NCBI GenBank assembly: GCA_002256685.1
Contig: NQJH01000138.1
Coordinates: 1 to 5,381 of the forward strand
DNA length: 5,381 nucleotides
Direction: 5' to 3'
Source of the DNA: Methylococcaceae bacterium NSP1-2
Lineage (GTDB): Bacteria; Pseudomonadota; Gammaproteobacteria; Methylococcales; Methylomonadaceae
Shown: positions 1 to 5,145 of the stretch, piece after piece
How the letters are laid out: every line of letters starts with the position of its first letter
Numbering within the stretch: the stretch's first letter is position 1
Made by a program: the position numbers and the translations under genes
The notes under the pieces: model-generated
Database searches by the model: none
What the model was told of the DNA's origin: nothing
Seen by the model: the letters and a program-made list of their open reading frames with translations, nothing else

Positions 1-380
1 GCGGTATCAAAGGCTTTGGTTTGCATTTTTTCCATTTCAGCCATACGCGTCATTTTGACAGCGGTATCGACTAAATCACGAATAATGGAATCGACATCGC
101 GTCCGACATAACCAACTTCAGTAAATTTGGTGGCTTCTATTTTAATGAACGGCGCATTAGCAAGGCGGGCAAGGCGACGGGCGATTTCTGTTTTACCGAC
201 CCCTGTAGGTCCTATCATAAGAATGTTTTTTGGGGTGATTTCATCGCGTAACGCAACATCCACTTGTTGTCTGCGCCAGCGGTTGCGTAGCGCGATAGCC
301 ACAGCACGTTTGGCGTTGGCTTGACCGATAATGTGTTTATCCAACTCGCTTACGATTTCTTTGGGGGTCATTTGGGTCAT
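1..380 (-). CDS. hslU: HslU, ATPase subunit of the HslUV protease (partial, N-terminal part)
   Basis: AAA+ unfoldase (ClpY) that binds the HslV peptidase, unfolds substrates with ATP and feeds them into its chamber in the cytoplasm. The first 126 residues are present; the gene runs off the left edge. The translation begins MTQMTPKEIVSELDKHIIGQ and follows the E. coli family sequence almost without gaps. Walker A GPTGVGKT lies at residues 57-64, and the pore-loop motif GYVG at residues 90-93 lies in KFTEVGYVGRDVDSIIRD. The window ends near the start of the inserted I-domain. The ATG at 380 is chosen because it gives the family N-terminus and lies only four bases after the hslV stop; an in-frame Met4 is a weaker alternative. 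The short gap to hslV, with an ACGAG ribosome site inside the hslV tail, indicates co-transcription and probable translational coupling. Identification is certain; activity of the unseen part cannot be judged. Confidence 0.97.
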   Translation of the reverse strand, partial: MTQMTPKEIVSELDKHIIGQANAKRAVAIALRNRWRRQQVDVALRDEITPKNILMIGPTGVGKTEIARRLARLANAPFIKIEATKFTEVGYVGRDVDSIIRDLVDTAVKMTRMAEMEKMQTKAFDT

Positions 381-384
381 GGGT

Positions 385-954
385 TTACTCGTTAATTTCT
401 GCGTCTAGTTCGGTATTCAACTCTGCGTCCAATTCTTCTATACGCAAATTATGATTAGTATAAATACAAGTATCGGCGGCGATGTTCAGTGAGCGTTCGA
501 CAATTTCTCGCGCACTTAAATTGGTATTTTCCAGTAAAGCACGCGCCGCTGCTTGGGCATACATACCACCTGAACCAATCGCCAATAAATCATATTCAGG
601 TTCAATGATGTCTCCAGAGCCTGAAATAATCAGTGAGGTTTTAGCATCGGCGATAATGAGCAACGCTTCTAGTTTGCGTAAGGCACGATCAGTACGCCAC
701 TCTTTTGCCATTGCAACAGCGGCTTTTGTTAAATTACCGTTACTTTTTTCTATTTTGGCATCAAAGAGTTCAAATAGCATGAACGCATCGGCGGTTGCAC
801 CCGCAAAACCCGCAATGACTTTACCGTGATATAATCGGCGAACTTTGCGGGCGTTGCTTTTCATTACTGTATTGCCTAAGGTGACTTGACCATCACCGCC
901 AATAACAACTTTGCCCGCTCTACGAACAGAAAGTATGGTTGTTCCTCTAAACAC
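385..954 (-). CDS. hslV: HslV, threonine peptidase subunit of the HslUV protease
   Basis: Proteasome-beta-like peptidase (ClpQ) that forms a double hexamer capped by HslU. The start is a GTG at 954; it is the only sensible start because an in-frame TAG lies five codons upstream, and an AGGA ribosome site sits at 965-968. The protein begins MFRGTTILSVRR. By family knowledge the four-residue propeptide MFRG is removed, leaving Thr5 as the catalytic N-terminal nucleophile. Asp21 and Lys37 match mature Asp17 and Lys33, and the GSGG loop is at residues 127-130. The family strings GDGQVTLGNTVMK, AGATADAF and EWRTDRALRKLEALL are all present. At 189 residues it is longer than the 176 of E. coli. Besides the propeptide, the excess is an acidic C-terminal tail (about residues 175-189) containing a tandem eight-residue repeat. 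First gene of the hslV-hslU pair. Confidence 0.97.
   Translation of the reverse strand: MFRGTTILSVRRAGKVVIGGDGQVTLGNTVMKSNARKVRRLYHGKVIAGFAGATADAFMLFELFDAKIEKSNGNLTKAAVAMAKEWRTDRALRKLEALLIIADAKTSLIISGSGDIIEPEYDLLAIGSGGMYAQAAARALLENTNLSAREIVERSLNIAADTCIYTNHNLRIEELDAELNTELDAEINE
388..435 (-). repeat. Diverged 24-base tandem duplication encoding the acidic tail of HslV
   Basis: Codons 174-181 encode ELDAELNT and codons 182-189 encode ELDAEINE, directly before the stop. The two 24-base units share the GAA and GAC-GCA codons but differ in other codons, so the duplication is not recent or the repeat has drifted. The segment lies beyond the point where the E. coli protein ends and adds net negative charge. 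No function is known to me. Confidence 0.7.
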
Positions 955-1014
955 GTTAAATACATCCTAAAATTACGATTGTGTAGCGTTAATTTTACAT
1001 GGTATGAAGTTAAA

Positions 1015-1043
1015 ATGTGGGAAAAATGTAATTAGCGTTCGAC
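1015..1043 (-). promoter_or_regulatory. Candidate heat-shock (sigma-32 type) promoter for hslV-hslU
   Basis: Read on the minus strand, GTCGAAC (1043-1037) is followed after 15 bases by CCCACAT (1021-1015). The sigma-32 consensus is CTTGAAA, a 13-17 base spacer, then CCCATNT, so the -10 is a good partial match and the -35 a modest one (four of seven). It would give a leader of about 50 bases before the GTG start. hslVU is a sigma-32 operon in E. coli, which supports the placement, but this was found by eye only. Confidence 0.3.
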
Positions 1044-1274
1044 AGTAGCAATCGTGTTGAGCGGGTATGATGGGTGTGAGCTACACTAATGACAGTTAGC
1101 GTGATTATCTATTTACATAAACTATAGTTTAACGCGTAGGTTATGTAATAAAAGCAACTTTATAAGCGATTGATATTAATAAAAAATTAATCAATAAAAA
1201 CCATTTTATTATTTATTGTCTTCCTATTTCAATTTAGAATCACATTGTTATAGCATTTACATGCTGATCTAGCT

Positions 1275-1306
1275 GTCATGAGAAATGTTCAATATTTGTT
1301 CATGAC
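1275..1306. repeat. Inverted repeat GTCATGA ... TCATGAC, possible operator
   Basis: GTCATGA at 1275-1281 is matched by its exact reverse complement TCATGAC at 1300-1306. Inside it a second pair, AAAT (1283-1286) and ATTT (1294-1297), can extend the stem around a seven-base loop. There is no T-run after it, so it is not a terminator. It sits about 120-150 bases upstream of the start at 1429, suitable for an activator or repressor site, but no known motif is recognised. Confidence 0.45.
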
Positions 1307-1375
1307 TATCGAATTAATAGAGTTTTGTAATCGAAAGACAGGCAGAGGGGTGGGGATTTTTATTAGGCAATAAAC

Positions 1376-1403
1376 TTGTAAAATGATAACTTAAAGCTAT
1401 TCT
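1376..1403 (+). promoter_or_regulatory. Candidate sigma-70 promoter for the cluster starting at 1429
   Basis: TTGTAA at 1376-1381 (four of six to TTGACA) and TATTCT at 1398-1403 (four of six to TATAAT) are separated by 16 bases and would start transcription about 20 bases before the ATG. An alternative -10, TAAAAT at 1379-1384, lacks a matching -35. Weak evidence. Confidence 0.25.
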
Positions 1404-1422
1404 CTAACCCTGATATTAAGAA

Positions 1423-1440
1423 ATTATTATGAATAATAAT
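1423..1440 (+). promoter_or_regulatory. AT-only palindrome spanning the start codon of the 244-aa gene
   Basis: ATTATTAT at 1423-1430 and ATAATAAT at 1433-1440 are perfect reverse complements separated by GA. The ATG at 1429 lies inside the palindrome. The ribosome site is also poor (TTAAGAA at about 1416-1422). An RNA hairpin here would be weak because all pairs are A-U, but it could lower initiation. Confidence 0.35.
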
Positions 1441-2163
1441 GCCCAATTAGTTACTTGTGATGACGACGGTATAGCTGAACGACCGGAGCTGGAAGGTTTT
1501 TTTTCTTTGCGAAGTACCGGTCTTTTTTGGTGTAATGCGGAAGTTTTGCAGAGTGATGAGGCGTTAGAAAAACTGGTGTTTCTGATTGCTAAAAAGCCTA
1601 AGTGTCTCATTAATCATGTACGGCGAATTTATTATTGTTTTCAAAAAAATTTAAATGATCAGCTTTTTGCCGCTATTGTTGATTTTTTGGTGATTTTAAA
1701 TCAACAAGGTCAGGCGATTAGTTGGCGAGTTGTATTAGGCGCGAAATCTCGGTTGACTCCAGAGCAATTTCAAGAGCTTAAAGGCTACTTGAAAGATGAC
1801 TGTACCGATATAAATCGGTTGACAGGTAATCAATACTCGGTTTTTAGTAAAGGATTAGTCGGTATCAACAAAATGATTCAGCAGATTGAGAAAGAGGAAA
1901 AAACAAACGATCCTTTAATCATCGCACTTGATCATATTCAATATAGTCAATTGGATGAGGCAAAAGAAGTACTCGAGGAAGGTATTTTAATAGAACCAGA
2001 AAGACTAGATTTGCGTCAGGAGTTGTTTGACCTTTACAAATTGACGGGTGATTCAAACCGATTCCACCAAATGTTAGCTAAATTAACTCGCTTAGGCATA
2101 ATCATGACGGATGATTGGAATCAATTAAATAATTATTTTAAAGGGCAGAACAACAATGGATAA
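1429..2163 (+). CDS. Uncharacterised protein with FimV/TPR-like C-terminal segment
   Basis: 244 residues, no signal peptide or membrane segment visible, so probably cytoplasmic. I do not recognise residues 1-155; they are largely helical in appearance. Residues 161-222 resemble helix-turn-helix tetratricopeptide units: a helix ending SQLDEAKEVLEEGILIEPE, then a second unit LDLRQELFDLYKLTGDSNRF. The pattern 'EAKEVLEEGI..EPERLDLRQEL..LY...GD...F' is what I associate with the C-terminal TPR of FimV, a polar/type IV pilus factor. That is a family resemblance, not proof of function. The C-terminus is polar (GQNNNG). The ATG at 1429 is the first in the frame with a plausible spacing from the candidate promoter. 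It is the first gene of the cluster, and its last 8 bases overlap the next gene. An eight-T run at 1497-1504 lies inside the gene (GGT TTT TTT TCT). Confidence 0.8.
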   Translation: MNNNAQLVTCDDDGIAERPELEGFFSLRSTGLFWCNAEVLQSDEALEKLVFLIAKKPKCLINHVRRIYYCFQKNLNDQLFAAIVDFLVILNQQGQAISWRVVLGAKSRLTPEQFQELKGYLKDDCTDINRLTGNQYSVFSKGLVGINKMIQQIEKEEKTNDPLIIALDHIQYSQLDEAKEVLEEGILIEPERLDLRQELFDLYKLTGDSNRFHQMLAKLTRLGIIMTDDWNQLNNYFKGQNNNG

Positions 2164-3337
2164 AAGCAAAAATCCATTAAAGGTTGCGTTACACGGTATG
2201 GAAGAGCGTACATCCAAAACAATGGTGATGTATTTGCAAGGACCATGCAGAGGTGCTGCGGTGGTGGTCAACGATAGCGATGCAGATGTTGATGTTTTCG
2301 ATGCGGATGTAGCAGGTATTGGAAAGTTAATGGATGAGCATCGTGCAAGAAAACCGCGTAGACCTATTATTGCACTATCGCTACGCGACGGCACATTAGA
2401 TCATGTTTTTTATGTCAAAAAACCGGTGAAAACCGATGACATGCTAGCAACACTCGATAAAGCCAGTGCTTTGCTAAAGAAAAACCAAAGTGTCTCAGCT
2501 CCAACTGCTAAAGACAGTTCTGTTCAGCCTATCGTTGAAAAGTCAGAAAACGCGAATCTTAAATCATTTGTTCTCGATAATGATGAACGAAAAAAGACCG
2601 CAAAACATCAAGCTGCCATGCAGTTAAATGAAAAAGGCTTCAATGCTTTCATTGGCAATGTTGCAGGGATTGATGTCAATGATCCAAAACAGTTCGCCGC
2701 CGCAAGATATAATCCAAAAGACTATTTTCAAGGTCATGTTGAATCTGCCTTTAAAATAAGCCGTGAACAGGGAGAAATCATGCAGTTAAATTCAAGTTGG
2801 AGTCCTGTCATTATTTTTCCGCACAATAATGAAATCTGGCTTGATGCAGACGATAAACAGCTCCGCGCATTTTCTGGGTTGGTCATCGCTAATACCTTAG
2901 ATGGAAAAATATCGACCACACCGCTGACATTTGAATCCTCCTCTTTATCGAGATCATTGGATAAATTTCATAGTATGGATGCTTTTCTCTGGAAAGTAGC
3001 TTGCTGGGCATCAAAGGGACGTTATCCAATCTCTATCGATCTTTCTCAGCCCGTTTATTTAAAAAATTGGCCTAATTTTACGCGCTTACTCATTACCCCC
3101 CATGCTTTGCGTATTTCGGCACTGTTAATTCGAGGACCTAGAACGTTAGCTAATGTTGCAGAAGTCCTTAATATTAAGCCGCAATACGTTTTTGTTTTTA
3201 TCAGTGCCGCTTACGCTTTGGGCTTGACAGGTCAAGCTAGAAGGGAATCTGATGCCTTGCTAGTACAATCGACTGAAATCAAAGCAAATAAAAATAAAGG
3301 ATTTTTAAGTCGAATTATGAGTAAACTACGCAGTTAA
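2156..3337 (+). CDS. Receiver-like protein with C-terminal helical/winged-helix-like region
   Basis: 393 residues. Residues 8-105 have the alternating strand/helix pattern of a response-regulator receiver: KVALHG, AAVVVND, VDVFDAD, PIIALSL and VFYVKKPV, the last containing the Lys-Pro pair (89-90) typical of the fifth strand. Asp49 could occupy the phosphoacceptor place, but the acidic pair expected after strand one is missing, so this is likely a degenerate or atypical receiver. A polar linker follows (about 107-155). Residues 157-360 form a second region I cannot name. It contains the conserved-looking strings PVYLKNWPNFTRLLITPHALRI (split: PVYLKNW at 299-305, then PNFTRLLITPHALRI) and a winged-helix-like end, RTLANVAEVLNIKPQYVF. 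The C-terminus (376-393) is basic and amphipathic, ending KGFLSRIMSKLRS. The ATG lies inside the preceding gene (shared ATGGATAA) behind AAGGGCAG at 2141-2148, indicating translational coupling. A role as adaptor or effector for the neighbouring GTPase is inference. Confidence 0.8.
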   Translation: MDKSKNPLKVALHGMEERTSKTMVMYLQGPCRGAAVVVNDSDADVDVFDADVAGIGKLMDEHRARKPRRPIIALSLRDGTLDHVFYVKKPVKTDDMLATLDKASALLKKNQSVSAPTAKDSSVQPIVEKSENANLKSFVLDNDERKKTAKHQAAMQLNEKGFNAFIGNVAGIDVNDPKQFAAARYNPKDYFQGHVESAFKISREQGEIMQLNSSWSPVIIFPHNNEIWLDADDKQLRAFSGLVIANTLDGKISTTPLTFESSSLSRSLDKFHSMDAFLWKVACWASKGRYPISIDLSQPVYLKNWPNFTRLLITPHALRISALLIRGPRTLANVAEVLNIKPQYVFVFISAAYALGLTGQARRESDALLVQSTEIKANKNKGFLSRIMSKLRS

Positions 3338-3362
3338 TTAAGCCTTACGGAACAAATATATT

Positions 3363-3899
3363 ATGAGTCAGTATAAGATTATTTTTACAGGTCCTGTAGG
3401 TGCCGGCAAGACGACGGCTATTCATTCAATCAGTGATCTGCCACCCATAAAAACAGACGCTGCCGCTAGCGATATGGCTAAATCCAAAAAGTCGGCAACG
3501 ACAGTTGCGATGGACTATGGTGTGATGAATTTACCGGGTGGTGAGAAACTTCACCTTTACGGGACACCTGGGCAAGAACGTTTTGATTTTATGTGGGATA
3601 TTTTGGTGACAGGTGGTATCGGTTTAGTGTTGTTGCTAGATAATACCCGTGCCGACCCCTTTGTTGATATGAAGTTTTTTTTGGATGCGTTCAATAAATT
3701 TATTGGTGATACGGCGGTAGCTATCGGTGTGACGCAAATGGATGTAAGTGCGAAACCAACCATTGACGATTATCAAGTTCAGCTAAGTGGCATGGGTTTA
3801 AAATTACCTGTTTTTGCGGTTGATGCCAGAGTCAGAAACGATATTTCTATTTTAATACAATCATTACTCTATTCATTGGATCCTGGATTAGAGGAATAA
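3363..3899 (+). CDS. Small Ras-like GTPase, CvnD/MglA-like type
   Basis: 178-residue single-domain GTPase, probably the switch of the cluster. The P-loop GPVGAGKT is at residues 10-17; a switch I candidate is T46-T47 in KSATTVAMDYG. The G3 region reads LYGTPGQERF (65-74): Gly67 replaces the canonical Asp of DxxG, while Gly70 and Gln71 are kept. This GTPGQ form is what I know from the CvnD proteins of Streptomyces conservons (COG2229-type); MglA has a related PGQ form. The G4 position is TQMD (124-127) instead of NKxD, so Asn is replaced by Thr; VDAR (153-156) sits where SAK is expected. No lipidation motif or membrane segment. The start at 3363 has a modest CGGA ribosome site and lies 25 bases after the previous stop, with no terminator between. 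The next gene follows after three bases. Expected partners are the roadblock proteins downstream. Family assignment is secure; guanine specificity is likely but the G4 change deserves testing. Confidence 0.93.
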   Translation: MSQYKIIFTGPVGAGKTTAIHSISDLPPIKTDAAASDMAKSKKSATTVAMDYGVMNLPGGEKLHLYGTPGQERFDFMWDILVTGGIGLVLLLDNTRADPFVDMKFFLDAFNKFIGDTAVAIGVTQMDVSAKPTIDDYQVQLSGMGLKLPVFAVDARVRNDISILIQSLLYSLDPGLEE

Positions 3900-3902
3900 T
3901 TC

Positions 3903-4547
3903 ATGAGTCATTATTCCTTGACAGAAGGACTCTATTTGTACCCAACTCCCGCAGGTGCTTATTATGCCGCTAGCTCTGTAGATAAGGATAAAACGCGTCA
4001 ATTTTTAAAAAATATTCTGCTACAACAACAAACGCCCAGCCTTAATCTTGAAACTTTACAAGCCTTGATGGGGCATGATGACGAACAAAAATGCTTAGAA
4101 TTACTTCATCATTGTCAGAAACTAGGTTGGATTCAGGGAGTCAATCCAGCACAAGACTATCCTGCGGGTGCGTTAGAAGATATTTTGCCCCAATTGCTCA
4201 GTAGCATTTCAGAAAATGGTAAAGTGCTACTGGCTGACCAAGAAGGATTTTATCTAGTCAGTAGCGGATTTCCTCATGAAGTTGCCGAAGAGTTATCGGC
4301 TTTAAGTGCAGAAATTTCAACCGTTCATGATCGTCGTTCGGGATTGCTGCTGAATAATATGGGACTTGCGAGTAATGCGTGGGCAGTGGTTGATGTTTTT
4401 GGCAACAGTCATATCGGCTTTTGGCCATTATTTATCGGTAAGAACCGTTTTGTTATTGCCATTTCTGGCGTTCCACATTTTAACCAACCCGATTTTGTTT
4501 CTCTGGTTTGGGCACTAAGCATACGCTACGCGGATAAAGGTAGTTAA
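3903..4547 (+). CDS. Predicted winged-helix-like plus roadblock-like protein
   Basis: 214 residues, no signal peptide. Not a family I can name with certainty. Residues 8-80 (LYLYPTPAGAYYAASS, then helices with 'LETLQALMGHDDEQKCLELLHHCQKLGWI' split as LETLQALMGHDD and EQKCLELLHHCQKLGWI) look like a small winged-helix module. Residues 88-208 look like a divergent roadblock/LC7 fold: an opening helix LEDILPQLLSSI, then GKVLLADQEGFYLVSSGF, which parallels the strand-turn-strand SGVISTDGLMIASVLPSG of the next gene, then a helix HEVAEELSALSAEI and later strands and a closing helix. If right, it combines functions that Streptomyces conservons split between CvnC (DUF742) and CvnB (roadblock); this is inference. 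It starts three bases after the GTPase stop behind a strong AGAGGA site (3890-3895), so the two are almost certainly made together. A direct partner of the GTPase is the likeliest role. Confidence 0.75.
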   Translation: MSHYSLTEGLYLYPTPAGAYYAASSVDKDKTRQFLKNILLQQQTPSLNLETLQALMGHDDEQKCLELLHHCQKLGWIQGVNPAQDYPAGALEDILPQLLSSISENGKVLLADQEGFYLVSSGFPHEVAEELSALSAEISTVHDRRSGLLLNNMGLASNAWAVVDVFGNSHIGFWPLFIGKNRFVIAISGVPHFNQPDFVSLVWALSIRYADKGS

Positions 4548-4573
4548 TTTTTAATATTACGCACACAAAAAAA

Positions 4574-4578
4574 AAGGA
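4574..4578 (+). promoter_or_regulatory. Strong ribosome binding site of the first roadblock gene, after an A-run
   Basis: AAGGA with seven bases to the ATG at 4586, preceded by nine consecutive A (4567-4575, overlapping the site). An unstructured A-rich leader with a good site suggests efficient translation, higher than for the upstream genes. The 38-base gap from 4548 to 4585 contains no terminator. Confidence 0.6.
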
Positions 4579-4585
4579 ACCTAAT

Positions 4586-4821
4586 ATGAGAGCAGATATG
4601 TTGACTTCTGTATTAACAGAACTTAATGGTACTTCAGCAGATATTGAAGCGTCTGGTGTTATATCCACGGATGGTTTAATGATCGCATCGGTGTTGCCTT
4701 CTGGCATGGATGAAGACAGAGTTGGCGCGATGAGTGCGGCAATGCTTTCTTTAGGTGATAGAACCGCTCAAGAATTGGCACGAGGTACATTGGAACAAGT
4801 GTTGATTAAAGGGGCTAAGGG
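4586..4821 (+). repeat. Duplicated coding segment, unit 1
   Basis: Matches 5146-5381 at 226 of 236 bases without gaps. The homology starts at the ATG: the bases upstream of the two copies are different. The 10 differences fall in the first 52 codons (codons 6, 9, 22, 23, 30, 33, 36, 37, 51, 52); 4742-4821 is identical to 5302-5381. Confidence 0.95.
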
Positions 4822-4948
4822 ATATGTCTTGATGACCTACGCAGGTGCAGAATCGGTATTAACAGTTTTAGCAAAACCTAATGCTAAATTAGGCTTGATT
4901 TTTCTTGATGTAAAACGAGCGGCGGCAAGCATTGCTGATTTACTATAG
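4586..4948 (+). CDS. Roadblock/LC7 domain protein, copy 1 (complete)
   Basis: 120 residues, essentially one roadblock/LC7 domain, the usual size for bacterial MglB-type proteins. Order of elements: helix MRADMLTSVLTEL (1-13); strand-turn-strand GVISTDGLMIASVLP (24-38), where STDG is the classic turn; helix DEDRVGAMSAAMLSLGDRTAQEL (42-64, split at Ala51); a strand pair near 68-86 (TLEQVLIKGAKG, then YVLMTYAG); a last strand VLTVLAKPNAKLGLIFLDV (91-109); and a closing helix RAAASIADLL. Known family members dimerise and bind small GTPases as activators (MglB on MglA) or scaffolds; here the natural partner is the GTPase encoded at 3363-3899. It is probably co-transcribed with the upstream genes, given the 38-base gap. 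The following gene encodes the same protein in the part visible. Domain assignment is secure; GAP activity is inference. Confidence 0.93.
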   Translation: MRADMLTSVLTELNGTSADIEASGVISTDGLMIASVLPSGMDEDRVGAMSAAMLSLGDRTAQELARGTLEQVLIKGAKGYVLMTYAGAESVLTVLAKPNAKLGLIFLDVKRAAASIADLL

Positions 4949-5067
4949 CGATCAGTAAAACATAGGGTGGCATATTGCTCCGTTAATGACGGAACTGTTG
5001 ATAAAAATAGGCGATTTTGTCTCTACACACTTTGAACAACTCACTGATTGGTTTTTATTCAGGTTAT

Positions 5068-5083
5068 GCTCACTTGACTGAGC
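5068..5083. repeat. Inverted repeat GCTCA-cttgac-TGAGC overlapping a candidate -35
   Basis: Five-base perfect arms around a six-base centre. The centre and right arm contain the TTGACT proposed as a -35 element, so a protein bound here would control that promoter. No poly-T follows on the plus strand, arguing against a terminator. Confidence 0.35.
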
Positions 5084-5101
5084 CAAATCCAAAAATATGA
5101 C
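5074..5101 (+). promoter_or_regulatory. Candidate promoter for roadblock copy 2
   Basis: TTGACT (5074-5079, five of six to consensus), a 16-base spacer, then TATGAC (5096-5101, four of six). Transcription would begin about 5107, giving a leader of about 40 bases before the ATG at 5146. It could allow copy 2 to be expressed separately from the upstream operon. Confidence 0.35.
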
Positions 5102-5145
5102 GGTTTTAGATCGTATTCACACATTAACGAGGAGACAAATAGAAT

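Larger units (their letters stand above)
955..1428. other. Divergent intergenic region between hslV and the GTPase/roadblock cluster
   Basis: This 474-base stretch separates two divergently transcribed units and contains no convincing gene on either strand. Its middle (about 1165-1225) is strongly AT-rich, with an imperfect inverted repeat around 1170-1194 (ATTAAT arms separated by an A5 spacer, flanked by TTGAT and ATCAA). Further right are an inverted repeat at 1275-1306, a small hairpin at 1359-1374 (TTTATT / AATAAA around AGGC) and a G-rich patch at 1341-1355 containing GGGGTGGGG. It presumably holds promoters for both directions and possibly binding sites for a regulator of the right-hand cluster. 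Confidence 0.7.
4949..5145. other. Spacer between the two roadblock copies
   Basis: This 197-base spacer contains a short hairpin TCCGT-taatg-ACGGA (4979-4993) without a following T-run, a possible 31-codon open frame (4986-5081) with no good ribosome site, and a candidate promoter with an overlapping inverted repeat near its right end. I see no intrinsic terminator, so read-through from copy 1 into copy 2 is possible. No resemblance to the 38-base leader of copy 1 is apparent. Confidence 0.6.

Noticed and set aside
482..829. Long open frame on the plus strand opposite hslV (115 codons)
   Set aside because: It lies wholly antisense to the highly conserved hslV, has no recognisable domain or ribosome site, and is explained by the codon pattern of hslV. 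The same holds for the frame at 127-324 opposite hslU.
1072..1092. TGTGAGCTACACT as a CRP-type site
   Set aside because: Only the left half (TGTGA) matches; the right half lacks TCACA at the required spacing.
1278..1373. 31-codon open frame in the divergent intergenic region (MRNVQYLFMTIELIEF...)
   Set aside because: No ribosome site, starts inside the inverted repeat, and overlaps the candidate promoter region; expected by chance in AT-rich DNA.
1497..1504. Eight-T run inside the first cluster gene as a phase-variation site
   Set aside because: Short for slippage-driven switching, in frame, and with no sign of frame alternatives; runs of this length are common in AT-rich genomes.
4480..4707. 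Minus-strand open frame across the end of the 214-aa gene and the start of roadblock copy 1
   Set aside because: It is antisense to two well-supported genes and crosses their ribosome site; no protein features.
4979..4993. Hairpin TCCGT/ACGGA after roadblock copy 1 as a terminator
   Set aside because: The stem is only five base pairs and is not followed by a run of T.
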